NCBI RefSeq assembly: GCF_041435215.1
Contig: NZ_CP108394.1
Span: 11,098,001 to 11,162,000 of the forward strand
From: Streptomyces sp. NBC_01314
Lineage (GTDB): Bacteria; Actinomycetota; Actinomycetes; Streptomycetales; Streptomycetaceae
DNA length: 64,000 nucleotides
Direction: 5' to 3'
Below the pieces are notes generated by a model, which made no database searches, had not been told where the DNA came from, and saw nothing but the letters and a program-made list of their open reading frames with translations. Shown in pieces: positions 25,758 to 34,733 of this stretch (the first letter of the stretch is position 1; each line of letters starts with the position of its first letter). Made by a program: the position numbers and the translations under genes.

Positions 25758-26705
25758 ATGGACGTGCGCGCACGGGGCATCAACTACGACACAGGGTTCC
25801 TCCCAGGGGAAGAACTCTCCCGCAAGAGCTTCACCCCTGAGACGGTCCGGCACGACATGGCGGTGATCTCCGAGGATCTCCGATGTGACGCCGTTCGTAT
25901 CACCGGACGAGAGCCTGAACGGTTGAGCATCGCTGCCCGACACGCTGCTGACGCGGGCCTTGAGGTCTGGTTCGCCCCCTTTCCTGTGGACCTTCCCCGC
26001 GACCAGTTGCTCCCGCTCTTCGCCGACTGCGCCGCTCGGGCCGAAGCCGTACGGGAGGCTGGCGCCGATGTGGTGTTCGTCGCAGGCTGCGAGATCAGCG
26101 CGTTCTGCGGCGGCTTCCTCCCGGGCGACACCTACGGCGACCGTATGCGGGCCATGGCCGCCGCCGACATGGAATGGTGGTCCTCCCTCGGACCGGTGCA
26201 AGAACGCCTCAACGACTTCCTCTCCCAGATCGCCGCGACCGTCCGTACGCACTTCGGCGGGCAGGTCACCTACGCCTCGGCTCCCTGGGAGTTCGTCGAC
26301 TGGGGTGCGTTCGACCTCGTCGGCATCGATGCCTACCGGGCCGCCTACAACGCCGACAGCTTCCGGGACGAGCTGCGTGGGCACCTCGCCCACGGCAAGC
26401 CCGTCGCGGTGACCGAGTACGGAACCTGCGCGTACCAGGGCGCGGGAGAACGTGGCGGCATGGCCTGGCAGGTGCCGCACGGCGCGGTCCCGGACGAAGA
26501 CGAGCAGGCGCGCTACCTCACCGAATTGCTGGACATCTTCGAGGAGGAAGGCGTGGACACCGCGCTCTGGTTCACCTTCGCCGGTTACAGCAGGCCCGGG
26601 GAGCAGGACCTTGGCTCCTACGGCGTCGTCCGGATGCTCGACGAGAGGCGCTGGGAACCGAAGAAGGTGTTCCATACGATGGCAGCCAGATACCAACGCA
26701 GCTGA
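25758..26705 (+). CDS. putative TIM-barrel glycoside-hydrolase-like protein
   Basis: A 315-residue cytosolic protein. The order of motifs suggests a TIM barrel: ARGINYDTGF at the start, VRITGREPERLSIAARHAAD, LEVWFAPFP, FVAGCEISAFC (possible acid/base Glu in GCEIS), DLVGIDAYR, PVAVTEYGTCAYQG (possible nucleophile Glu in TEYG) and TALWFTFAGYSRP. Two glutamates ending beta4- and beta7-like strands fit clan GH-A. Homologues are sometimes labelled abortive infection proteins; I have no evidence for that role. ATG 25758 lies almost on the AAGGGA at 25751-25756; GTG 25764 has better spacing. Confidence 0.82.
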   Translation: MDVRARGINYDTGFLPGEELSRKSFTPETVRHDMAVISEDLRCDAVRITGREPERLSIAARHAADAGLEVWFAPFPVDLPRDQLLPLFADCAARAEAVREAGADVVFVAGCEISAFCGGFLPGDTYGDRMRAMAAADMEWWSSLGPVQERLNDFLSQIAATVRTHFGGQVTYASAPWEFVDWGAFDLVGIDAYRAAYNADSFRDELRGHLAHGKPVAVTEYGTCAYQGAGERGGMAWQVPHGAVPDEDEQARYLTELLDIFEEEGVDTALWFTFAGYSRPGEQDLGSYGVVRMLDERRWEPKKVFHTMAARYQRS

Positions 26706-26750
26706 TGTACCAAGACCTCCAGCCCCTGGCAGCACCGCTCTACAACCCCC

Positions 26751-26783
26751 GATCATCCGTCAGGCCGGGGCTGACGGATGATC
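26751..26783 (+). terminator. terminator of the TIM-barrel gene
   Basis: GATCATCCGTCAG (26751-26763) and CTGACGGATGATC (26771-26783) make a perfect 13-bp stem with a 7-base loop, 46 bp after the stop codon. Confidence 0.75.
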
Positions 26784-26978
26784 TACTGCCCAGACTGCCG
26801 ATCCTGACCAGCATGAGCACCCCGAACGACCGTCACACCAGCGCTTTGACCTGCGACTTCAAGTTGGCGGAAGCCCGATGTTCCGCACCGCACCGGTGCG
26901 CACGCCGCCCGGCCGAACCTTGTCCAGTTTCGTCCGGGCGCGCGTCGTTCCTGGACCAGGTTCGCTACCGGCACGCTT

Positions 26979-27029
26979 CCCCCTTGTCAGCCTCGGTCCC
27001 GACCGCCGATCGGGCCATGGACAAGGGGG
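26979..27029 (-). terminator. hairpin downstream of the SGNH hydrolase gene
   Basis: CCCCCTTGTC (26979-26988) pairs with GACAAGGGGG (27020-27029), with further pairing of GTCCCGA and TCGGGCC in the loop. It begins 10 bp beyond the stop codon at 27039. Confidence 0.55.
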
Positions 27030-27038
27030 TATGTGATG

Positions 27039-28184
27039 TCAGGGGAAGGGGCCGTCGGTCGCGAACGCGTGGGCTGCAAAGCGCTTGCCCATTCGACGGT
27101 ACGCGGCGGCGGTGGGGTGAAGGCCGTCGGCCAGGTCATCTGCCTCGTCCGGGCCGAGCAGCTCGCGTCCGTCGAGATAGTGGAGGTGGGGATCGGACGC
27201 CTGTCGTGCCGCAGCGATCCGGGCCAGCTCGGCACGGACCACCGCCAGCGACAATGCCCCGCCGGCCACATCGGCCGGGTCGCCCAGGGCAGCGAGCCTC
27301 CCGTCCGGGCCGGTCGCGGTCGGGCCGGGGGCCTCCTCCAGGGCTGGACAGCTCACCGGAGAGATCAACAGCAGTGGGGTGTCCGGGTGTCCGTCCCGGA
27401 TCGTGTCCAGGAATCCGTGTACCGCCGGGCCGAACGTCCGCAGCCGGAAGGCTGACAGGCTCACGATGTTGATGCCCACCTTGAGGCTGATCAGGTCGGC
27501 GGGCGTATCGCGGATCGTCCGGGCGACATAGGGATCCAGCAGCGCGTTGCCCGCCTGGCTGAGATTGATCACCTCCACCCCTCCGAGTGCGGCTGCCACC
27601 ACCGGCCAGGTCCCGGTCGGGCCGTCAGCCTCGATGCAGTGGCTGATGGAACTGCCGTGGTGCACCCAGCGGCGCCGCCCGTCCGGCAGCGGTGCCAGCA
27701 CGTCGCCGTCAGCGCGCAGTGCCACCAGTTCCGTTGGCGTCTGCTGTGGCAGCCACAACTCGACGCTCTTCATGCCGGCCGGCAGCCCGGCGAACCGTAC
27801 GGTCCCTGGCTCGCCCGGGATGAGTCGCTGTACGGCCCCGGGGCCCGTCATCCGCAGCACGTTGCCCACCGGCGCCTGCTGACGCCCGGCCAAGGCGCCG
27901 TCCACCAGCAACTCCAGCATCCCGGTCGGGCGAGGGTGGGGGTCGCAGTCGAGCTGGCCGGTGGAGGTGAGTACCTCGAACTCCAGTGCGCGCGCATCGG
28001 TGCGGAACACCAGCCGCACCCCTGAAGGCATCACGGTCACCCCGTAGACCGACGGGTCCTGGTACTGCTCCTTGGTCCACGCGGGCAACCGGCGCGGCAT
28101 CACCCCTGCCTGTGTGGTCTCCAGGTCCAGCGCACCCCGTAACTCCACCGGCCCGCCCACCAGTGGAACCGCCCGCATCGCCAC
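27039..28184 (-). CDS. SGNH/GDSL hydrolase with N-terminal beta-sandwich
   Basis: A 381-residue esterase. The N-terminal 170 residues look like a jelly-roll domain as in CE2-type esterases (VMPSGVRLVFRTDARALEFE, VELWLPQQTP). The SGNH core follows: nucleophile Ser in HHGSSISHC (about residue 180), Gly in INLSQAGNALLDP, Asn in KVGINIVSLS, and DGLHPTAAAYRRMG with the catalytic Asp and His. There is no signal peptide, so it acts inside the cell. GTG 28184 is preferred over GTG 28190 because AGGAG at 28193-28197 is eight rather than two bases away. The substrate is unknown. Confidence 0.9.
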   Translation of the reverse strand: MAMRAVPLVGGPVELRGALDLETTQAGVMPRRLPAWTKEQYQDPSVYGVTVMPSGVRLVFRTDARALEFEVLTSTGQLDCDPHPRPTGMLELLVDGALAGRQQAPVGNVLRMTGPGAVQRLIPGEPGTVRFAGLPAGMKSVELWLPQQTPTELVALRADGDVLAPLPDGRRRWVHHGSSISHCIEADGPTGTWPVVAAALGGVEVINLSQAGNALLDPYVARTIRDTPADLISLKVGINIVSLSAFRLRTFGPAVHGFLDTIRDGHPDTPLLLISPVSCPALEEAPGPTATGPDGRLAALGDPADVAGGALSLAVVRAELARIAAARQASDPHLHYLDGRELLGPDEADDLADGLHPTAAAYRRMGKRFAAHAFATDGPFP

Positions 28185-28249
28185 CGTCACCGCTCCTGTC
28201 CCAGGTCAACGTGTTCCGGTGATGACATCAACCCGGTGCCTGCCGTGAC

Positions 28250-28798
28250 TCATCGACGCCCGCCGAACTCCCAGTCGTGGACCTCGATGTCCGCGTACCG
28301 GTCCGCAGCCAGGACGGCTCGTGCCGTCTCCGGATCCGGGGCCTTGAGTAGCACCGCCGTACCCAGCCAGGTGTCGCCGTCGTCGGACAGCAGAGGCCCG
28401 TACGCGACCAGCTCGTCCCGGTCGAGCGGCAGGGCAAGGTCGGCGGCCGGGCCCTCGCCGAGACCGAGCACCAGGTACCGGTTGCCACCGGTCAGGCCAC
28501 CGGGAAAATCCCACATGGTGCGCCCCAGCAAGTTGCGCCACCGGCGCAGCAGCACGTCCCGGTACGCGCCTGCCTGGTAGTTGGGTTCGTCGAAGGCGAA
28601 CGCGCGGGCGGCGGCGGGATCGGGCAGATCGACGATGTGCACGCTGCCGGTGGGTGTTTCACCATCATCGGCGAAGGTCGGGCCGCGAGCGATCAGCTCC
28701 TTCGCGTACCGGTCCATGTAGGACCAGTGCTCCTCCAACAACTCTTCGCGTAACGCGAGGGAGCCGGGCCGATCACGGTGGTAGCAGAAGAACTCCAT
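28250..28798 (-). CDS. YciI-like protein with two tandem domains
   Basis: A 182-residue protein made of two similar ferredoxin-like halves. The first (MEFFCYHRDRPGSLALREEL, HWSYMDRYAKELIARGPTFA) and second (RDELVAYGPLLSDDGDTWLG) both carry the G-P-x-x-x-D-D-G pattern of the YCII family. ATG 28798 has AAGGG about ten bases upstream. YciI-like proteins are thought to be small enzymes or ligand-binding proteins; the role here is unknown. It is on the same strand as the SGNH hydrolase, 65 bp upstream of it, so the two may form an operon. Confidence 0.85.
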   Translation of the reverse strand: MEFFCYHRDRPGSLALREELLEEHWSYMDRYAKELIARGPTFADDGETPTGSVHIVDLPDPAAARAFAFDEPNYQAGAYRDVLLRRWRNLLGRTMWDFPGGLTGGNRYLVLGLGEGPAADLALPLDRDELVAYGPLLSDDGDTWLGTAVLLKAPDPETARAVLAADRYADIEVHDWEFGGRR

Positions 28799-28945
28799 GA
28801 CCACTGACCCTTCCCCAGCAAGGGCACAATCTCAACTGGCTTTTGGCGCCCATGACCCCGCACGCGATGAGCGGCGTGACGCATGGTGTGCGGGGCGGTG
28901 CACTGCCCGGCGATGGTGCGCACCATCGCCTTCTCCAGGTGCGCG

Positions 28946-29372
28946 CTACACGATGGTGAGGCGCACGGGGGGCATCGCCGGTGCTGGGTGCGCATCGAGG
29001 GCCTGGCCCACCAGCCGACGGCTTCCATGTGCCGGAGGATGTCGTCGATGTCTTCGTGGTCCTGGGTGAGGATCTCTTTGGTGAAGCGGATGACGGCCTG
29101 GGCGGTGCCCTTCGCTGTGTCCGGCCCGGCCTGTGCCCAGTTGTGGGTGGTCACGAAGACGCGTCCGACGGCCTGCAGGGCGAAGGAGCCGTCGCACGGC
29201 TCCGGATCGGTGCCGCACAGCGCGGTGACCGGGACGACGATCTGCTCGGCGACTTCCACGAGCAGCGCGGCATGGCCGGTTCGGCTGCGGCGAACTCGAC
29301 GGCGGCCTCGGTGTCGCCGGCCTGGACCGTCCGGAGGTAGTCGAAGGCGCTGATCATCGCGTGCGGGGTCAT
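28946..29372 (-). pseudogene. conserved hypothetical protein with two frameshifts
   Basis: Starts MTPHAMISAFDYLRTVQAGD, shifts frame at about 29275, continues HAALLVEVAEQIVVPVTALC, VGRVFVTTHNWAQAGPDTAK and DIDDILRHMEAVGWWAR, shifts again at about 29000 and ends ALDAHPAPAMPPVRLTIV. Except for two single-base indels this would be one protein of about 140 residues. The family is unnamed to me. The intactness of each piece points to very recent damage or base-calling errors. Confidence 0.6.
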
Positions 29373-29399
29373 CGGGGCGAGCTGTGCGGCGGGTTCTGT

Positions 29400-29788
29400 G
29401 ATGGATGGCTTCTTCGTTCAGGACTACTGGCGGCGTTGGGCGCAAGATGACGACAAGGTCTGCGCGGGTGGCATGATGACCGGCGGGAAGTGGGGCTGGG
29501 AGGTGACCGACACCCAGGCGACCTTCGACTACTCCGGCGGTACGACGGCCAGGAACATGGTCGTCGCCAAGAAGACGTCCGGATCCTGCACGGTCCACGG
29601 TGACTCCGGCGGGTCCGGTGTACACCGTCGACAGCAGCGGACGCGCCTACGCCAAGGGCATCATCTCCGGCGGCAGCGGCAGCGGCAGCGGCAGCGGCGG
29701 TGGCGGCCTCTTCGACCCGTGCTGGCTGTACTGCACCGACATCGGACTGGCCAACAGCGCCTTTCCCGGCACTGTAGCGAGGTACTGA
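29400..29788 (+). pseudogene. S1-type serine protease, C-terminal part with one-base insertion
   Basis: DKVCAGGMMTGGKWGWEVTD and SGSCTVHGDSGG carry the catalytic-serine motif of trypsin/chymotrypsin-fold proteases. One extra base after GACTCCGGCGGG shifts the frame; corrected it reads GDSGGPVYTVDSSGRAYAKG and ends LFDPCWLYCTDIGLANSAFP. The N-terminal half with the His and Asp is absent, so the gene is also truncated. Its stop lies next to the following lipoprotein start. Confidence 0.7.
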
Positions 29789-29789
29789 C

Positions 29790-30239
29790 ATGCGCCACAC
29801 CCTTCTCACCCCCCTGCTGGCGGTGGCCCTGACCGGATGCTCGCTCCTCGGCCCGGACACGACGTGCACCGAAGCCGACGCGGACTCACAGGTCTCCGCC
29901 GTGTGGCGGCCCGCTGACTTCGGCGGCCGGGACGCGGCGAGGATACGGCTGTGCGTGGACGGCACCTGCGAGGAGCGGACATCGGGCAGCCCCGACGACC
30001 CGTTCGCCTCGCTGGCAGTCCGACTCCCAGACGACATCGGCGCGTCCCCCGTGCCCGTGCGGCTCACCGTGACGTCCGTGAAGAGCGGTGACACGGTCGT
30101 CGAGGACAGCACCCGGGCCAAGCTGACGGAGCAGCACCCCAACGGCACGTCCTGCCCGCCCACCACGTGGACGGCGACGTTCCGTGCCCACCCCGACAAG
30201 GGCCTCACCTCACCCAAGGGCATGAAGCTCCAGGGCTGA
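29790..30239 (+). CDS. small lipoprotein of unknown function
   Basis: A 149-residue protein with a short signal peptide and lipobox (MRHTLLTPLLAVALTGC, Cys17). The mature part has cysteine pairs (TTCTEAD, LCVDGTC, SCPPT) and predicted beta-strands. It starts a few bases after the protease relic and ends at a strong terminator, so the two probably formed an operon. An inhibitor or partner of the protease would be plausible, but only by position. Confidence 0.82.
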   Translation: MRHTLLTPLLAVALTGCSLLGPDTTCTEADADSQVSAVWRPADFGGRDAARIRLCVDGTCEERTSGSPDDPFASLAVRLPDDIGASPVPVRLTVTSVKSGDTVVEDSTRAKLTEQHPNGTSCPPTTWTATFRAHPDKGLTSPKGMKLQG

Positions 30240-30250
30240 GCCCTCTACCC

Positions 30251-30291
30251 ATGCGCCCGTCCCCCCGGCACCACCGGAGGGACGGGCGCAT
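30251..30291 (+). terminator. terminator of the lipoprotein gene
   Basis: ATGCGCCCGTCCC (30251-30263) and GGGACGGGCGCAT (30279-30291) form a perfect 13-bp stem, 12 bp after the stop codon. Confidence 0.75.
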
Positions 30292-30387
30292 CGCGTTGGT
30301 CTCCCCTCGCATCGTCGGGCGCTCCGACCTCAGCTCAAGGAGGCCCAACACAGGCCCGAAGCCGGTCGGACACGGACCCGCCCGCCA

Positions 30388-30816
30388 GTGGACTCCTTCA
30401 GCTGGGAACGGCACTGCGACATGCTCGACCAGCTCGCCCCGGCCGAGCGCACCCACCTGCTCCGCATTCTCCTCGTCGCCACCCACGTGCTGCCCGAAGG
30501 CGACGAGCAACTCGCCGCGCTGGAACGCTGGGTCTCCCGGGCGACCTCGACGCGGTGCGCAAAGCCATCACCGAGCGCATGGAGTGGGCAACCGCCAAGC
30601 TGGTCCGCTACGAGAGGCTCCGCCAGCGCCTGCTCGACGGGCGCTCCGAGGAGGCGTACTTCGCTGAAGCCGAACGCATCGGCCCGTACCTCACCCTGCT
30701 GCGCGGGATGTCGTTCGAGCGGGAGAACCTCCAGTGGGGGTATCGCGCTCCGCAGGCTCGACCAGCGTGCGGCCGCTCTCCAAACGAACGGCCGACTCGG
30801 CGACAAATATGCGTGA
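30388..30816 (+). pseudogene. hypothetical protein with two frameshifts
   Basis: MDSFSWERHCDMLDQLAPAE to ERWVSRA in one frame, then DLDAVRKAITERMEWATAKL to FERENLQWG in a second, then IALRRLDQRAAALQTNGRLG and DKYA with a stop in the first. The three parts fit together as one helical protein of about 140 residues. I do not recognise it. The GTG at 30388 is the probable start. Confidence 0.5.
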
Positions 30817-31069
30817 CGCGGTCAGGGCGTTCGGCAGGAACTGCACAGACCAGCCGAGCCCTTCGCGTGTGAACAAAAGAACGTCGATGTCTACATCACC
30901 AGGCCAGAACATACGGCGACCGCCGACGGATTGGCCGTCGGCGGCAACCGAGACTGTGCGCTACCCGCAGGCGGGCGGGAAGATCCTGGCCGACGAGCCG
31001 GTGTTCATCGAGAACCTCCGAGGAAAACCCGACCTTCAGGCCGTGGAGGTATCGGACTCCTGCGAAGCA

Positions 31070-31215
31070 GGGCAGTGGTAGGTCCGTAAAGCCCTGGTCG
31101 ACCGGGGCTTCAAGAACCAGGTCGTCATGCACGGCGTCGGCCTGGGGACCGATGTCGAGATCGTCGCACGCAACCCGTGGGACAAGGGGTTCGTGCCGCA
31201 GCCAAAGCGGTGGAT
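31070..31215 (+). pseudogene. IS5-family transposase internal fragment
   Basis: After a TAG at 31079-31081 the frame reads VRKALVDRGFKNQVVMHGVG and LGTDVEIVARNPWDKGFVPQ, PKRW. This is the segment around the second catalytic Asp and the R-N-P block of IS5-type transposases. Upstream residues (GKPDLQAVEVSDSCEAGQW) are in the same frame. Confidence 0.6.
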
Positions 31216-31312
31216 ACACCTTCGACATTCCCTGGGCGCTGTCGGCGGTTGTCGAGGACCCGCTCCGCGACGGCCCGCATCGGCTCGCCCGCGCCGGATC
31301 CGTCGCACCGCC

Positions 31313-31360
31313 GGGAGCCCGGGAGCCCGGGAGCCCGAGAGCCCGGGAGCCCGGGAGCCG
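31313..31360. repeat. 8-bp tandem repeat, six copies
   Basis: GGGAGCCC is repeated six times head to tail; copy four is GAGAGCCC and copy six GGGAGCCG. The array overlaps no intact gene and sits between a transposase fragment and the DUF4389 gene. Confidence 0.9.
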
Positions 31361-31607
31361 ACCGGGTCTTCAGCACGCTGCACGCTTTGCGCACCCCAGG
31401 CGACCGACGTCGCGGAACCATGGAATACGAGTGCTTCGCAACGATCCCTTTCTGAGTCTTCCGGGATTGCCGAATCTGGGGCCGACAGCGCGAGGCCGGC
31501 CCGCCCCAGGACTGGACTGCCCTGCCCTCGCGGGGTCACGCGGAAGCAGCCAGGCTGGTCATGAGCCCATACCGGCGGTCTTCCGCCGGACGAAGGAGCT
31601 GATCACC

Positions 31608-32273
31608 ATGACGAATCAGGTGGCATTCTCGGACCCTCCGGTCCGGGTGAACGCGCGGATCGACTCGCCACTGTCCCGATGGCTGTGGCTCGTGAAATGG
31701 ATTCTCGCCATTCCGCACTATGTCGTGCTGTTCTTCCTGTGGATCGCCTTCTCCGTGGTGACCGTGATCGCGTTCTTCGCCATCTTGTTCACCGAGCGTT
31801 ACCCTCGCGCGCTGTTCGACTTCAACCTGGGAGTGATGCGCTGGAGTTGGCGGGTCTCCTACTACGCGTACGACGCCCTCGGGACCGATCGGTACCCGCC
31901 CTTCAGCCTGGGCGAGGAACCGGACTACCCGGCACGGCTGGACATCTCCTACCCTGAGCACCTCTCCCGCGGCCTGGTGCTGGTGAAGTGGTGGCTCCTG
32001 GCGATCCCGCACTACCTGGTCGTCGGGTTCTTCCTCGGCGGCGCCCACTTCGGCTGGTGGTCCGGTGGCCTGATCGGCCTGCTGACGGTCATCGCGGCCG
32101 TGATCCTGGCCTTCACCGAGAAGTATCCGAAGGACCTGTTCGACCTGATCATCGGGCTCAACCGGTGGGTCCTGCGCGTCTCGGCCTACGCCGCTCTGAT
32201 GACGGACGCGTACCCGCCGTTCCGCCTGGACCTGGGCGGCCCGGAGAGGACCACTCGGGAAACGCGGGCGTGA
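31608..32273 (+). CDS. DUF4389 domain membrane protein
   Basis: A 221-residue integral membrane protein consisting of two similar halves. Each has a hydrophobic segment (LVKWILAIPHYVVLFFLWIA and VKWWLLAIPHYLVVGFFLGG), then an acidic F-T-E-[RK]-Y-P motif, an LFD block and R-V-x-x-Y, ending in Y-P-P-F. The duplicated LAIPHY...TE.YP..LFD pattern defines DUF4389. ATG 31608 has AAGGAG at 31592-31597. Function unknown. A GC hairpin spans the stop codon. Confidence 0.9.
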   Translation: MTNQVAFSDPPVRVNARIDSPLSRWLWLVKWILAIPHYVVLFFLWIAFSVVTVIAFFAILFTERYPRALFDFNLGVMRWSWRVSYYAYDALGTDRYPPFSLGEEPDYPARLDISYPEHLSRGLVLVKWWLLAIPHYLVVGFFLGGAHFGWWSGGLIGLLTVIAAVILAFTEKYPKDLFDLIIGLNRWVLRVSAYAALMTDAYPPFRLDLGGPERTTRETRA

Positions 32274-32281
32274 TCGCCCGC
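32264..32281 (+). terminator. short hairpin across the DUF4389 stop
   Basis: GCGGGCG (32264-32270), a TGAT loop including the TGA stop, and CGCCCGC (32275-32281). Confidence 0.45.
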
Positions 32282-32415
32282 TGTCGGCCGCGTTCCGACT
32301 GGACGACCGAGCCACTCGAACGGGCCTTCCGCCCTCCACGCCCACACGTGCAGCGTTCCTGGACTCAAGCGCAGTCGGCCCTTCGCAACCTTCTCCAGGC
32401 AGCCCCCGAAGGTGC

Positions 32416-32756
32416 GGTGCTCCCTGGCGTCGAGCCGGACCATCGCCCTGCGCACACCGGGCACGGGCGGGACATCCCGCTGGCTCGCTGCTCGGTATCG
32501 CCCTATTCTGCCTGGTCGTGGCCGTCGCGGTGGCCGCGCTGGCTACGGCTGAGGAAGACACCATCACCGCGCTCACCGTGACCGGGGCGACCCTCACCGC
32601 ATGCTGTGCGACCGCACCGCGCGCTGTTATTCATGGTGCTGCCGCCGGTCGCCGTCAATGTGCTCATCGGGGTCACTGTCAGCGGCAGCGACCGGTACCC
32701 GGACGGGTGTGGCGAATCCTGTGTGCTCATGGTCCGACTCGACGCCAGGGAGCACC
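32416..32756. repeat. inverted pair of a 28-bp sequence
   Basis: A 28-bp sequence (ATGGTCCG, then CTCGACGCCAGGGAGCACC) occurs at 32729-32756 on the plus strand and, with one mismatch, at 32443-32416 on the minus strand. Both copies would encode MVRLDAREH at the start of short open frames. The arms are 285 bp apart. Confidence 0.8.
32488..32690 (+). pseudogene. possible remnant of a small membrane protein
   Basis: A hydrophobic segment (LLGIALFCLVVAVAVAALAT, then AEEDTITALTVTGATLTACC) is followed after a frameshift by ALLFMVLPPVAVNVLIGVTV. No start or ribosome binding site is seen. It lies between the two arms of the 28-bp inverted repeat. Confidence 0.3.
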
Positions 32757-33253
32757 TCACCCCCCTTTCAAGGGCGGCCGGCCCCCGTAACGGGCCGAAG
32801 GTCCCTACGGGGCGACGCCCGGCCCATCTGACCGGTTCGCATCCGCGGAACGACCGCAATCGGGCCCGGCGCGTGATGCGGCATCGCTTTGTCGACGAGG
32901 CCAGAGGCATCCCGGTGTACCCGCACCTACCGATCACCGGCAGTTCGGCCACCGCCTCCGGGCCCGCCTCGGAACCGTCGACACCGGCCACCAGGCAATC
33001 GTCACGGCCTCCGCTCCTCTCGTGCGGATCCCATGCGGCTCTCGTCGGGTGGGTCCGCGCGGATCTCGCGTGTCCGTCTTCGCTGGTCCGCCGGGTCCAC
33101 ATGCGCCGTGGAGGGGAATGGGGTACTTCTCGAAAGAGACAACGCATCTCGCTCGGCACGCCGGCGACGTCCGGACCTCCACATATCGGACTCGCTCACC
33201 GTCACCCACATGCACCGCCATCCCCAGTTTCGTACGAGACGGAGGCTGCCGCC

Positions 33254-34135
33254 ATGCAACCAGTTGTCACCGTGGGCTTGGACGGCTCACCCGAGAGCCT
33301 TGCCGCCGCTCGCTGGGCCGCCGACGAGGCCGAGAAGCGCAAGCTGACCCTGCGTCTGCTGCATGCGTGGCCGCTGCTGGCGCCGGAACCGGCCCTCGTT
33401 CCCTCGGAGGTCGACCAGAACTACTGGGCGAAGCGTCTCGTCCACACCGCGCGAGCAGAGCTACAGACCCGCCACCCGGGACTGCTGGTCGTCGGGAGCC
33501 TGGTCCCCGACGACGCCCAGAACGCCCTGATCCAGGCTGCTGCGGAGTCGGAGATGACCGTGCTCGGCTCACGGAGGCTGGAGTCGGTGGAAAGCTACTT
33601 CCTGGGAGACATCAGTCTGCCCGTCGTCGCACGGGCCCAGCGGCCGGTCATCCTCGTCCGAGCCGATGCCCAGGAGCGGGCCGGGGAGGAAGTGCCCCAT
33701 AAGACAGCCGCGAGCCGCGTGGTCGTAGCCCTGAAACTGCACGGCTCCTCCGACGAACTGCTGGACTTCGCCTTCCACTCCGCCGCCGCCAGGGGCGTTC
33801 CGCTCCTGGCCGTCCACGGGCGGAGCGTGCCGCTCCACGCACGCGTGCCCTGGGGTGTGGACCACGATGTCACCGAGGAACTGACCGGGGACGCGCGAAA
33901 GCTGCTGGACAAGGCACTGCACCCCTGGCGCGAGAAGTATCCGCAGGTGGAAGTGGCCGACAGCGTGCGTCTGGCCGGCCACGCCAAGGCCGTCGTGCAC
34001 GCCGCCGAGGGCGCCGCACTGCTGGTGGTGGGCCGCAGTGCGCACCGCCACGGGCTGGGATCCCACCTGGGCCACGTGGTGCAGGCAGCGCTCCATCACG
34101 TGAGTTGCCCGGTGGCCGTCGTCCCCCACGGCTGA
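33254..34135 (+). CDS. tandem universal stress protein
   Basis: A 293-residue protein with two USP domains. The first begins VVTVGLDGSPESLAAARWAA; the second begins ASRVVVALKLHGSSDELLDF and keeps a good nucleotide-binding signature (VVGRSAHRHGLGSHLGHVVQ). In the first domain the equivalent loop (LGSRRLESVESYFLGDISLP) is altered, so ATP may bind only one domain. GGAGG at 33241-33245 fixes ATG 33254; the frame is open further upstream but not coding. USPs of this type respond to oxygen limitation, starvation or redox stress. Confidence 0.92.
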   Translation: MQPVVTVGLDGSPESLAAARWAADEAEKRKLTLRLLHAWPLLAPEPALVPSEVDQNYWAKRLVHTARAELQTRHPGLLVVGSLVPDDAQNALIQAAAESEMTVLGSRRLESVESYFLGDISLPVVARAQRPVILVRADAQERAGEEVPHKTAASRVVVALKLHGSSDELLDFAFHSAAARGVPLLAVHGRSVPLHARVPWGVDHDVTEELTGDARKLLDKALHPWREKYPQVEVADSVRLAGHAKAVVHAAEGAALLVVGRSAHRHGLGSHLGHVVQAALHHVSCPVAVVPHG

Positions 34136-34733
34136 GGCCGACCCGGACGGATCACCAGTGCGGTCGGCGCCAAGGCCGACGCGTCCGTGGTCCGGTCAGG
34201 GGCGGCCCGACGGCGTGCCTCCGCCGCGCGCTGAGGTCTGCGAGACGTGCTCGGCGATGGCGTCCTTCGGATCCGGTGGCTGTCGCCGTGGCCGCCCAGA
34301 AGCGGACCAGGAGCGCCGGCGCGAACGGGCCCGCTGCAGACGGCCGGGCCCGGACAACCGTGTCAGCGACCTCGGCCGATTCCACGGACACGCCTTTTAA
34401 CGACCACGCCGACGTGTCCTTACGAAGCGATCTCTATCCGCATATCCCAATGAGTGGCCGTGTCGTCCGGGGGACTGGGCGGCCTATCAGTCAAAGCCAC
34501 ACGTACGGCATGAGCGCTTTCAGCCACACCCAGGCCTCTGGGCCTCCCGATCGTACGAAGGCCCGGAATCAACCCTTCAACAAGGTATGGAGCGCTGTAT
34601 GGCCCGTTCGGCCAAGTCTGTGCTCAAGGTGTCACCCGTTGGGTCGCGCGGCCGGCGGTCTCCCCGACGGCCGAACGCCCTGGTTGTCCGGAGCAGCGCG
34701 CCGCCCACGCAACGCACTGGCTCCGAGGCTCAG
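34136..34733. other. intergenic stretch, no gene seen
   Basis: About 600 bp between convergent genes, with shadow frames only and no recognisable repeat or RNA. Confidence 0.3.

Noticed and set aside
25758..26705. Phage defence (abortive infection) gene
   Set aside because: The name sometimes attached to homologues is not supported by any domain here; the sequence looks like a TIM barrel and no defence genes are adjacent.
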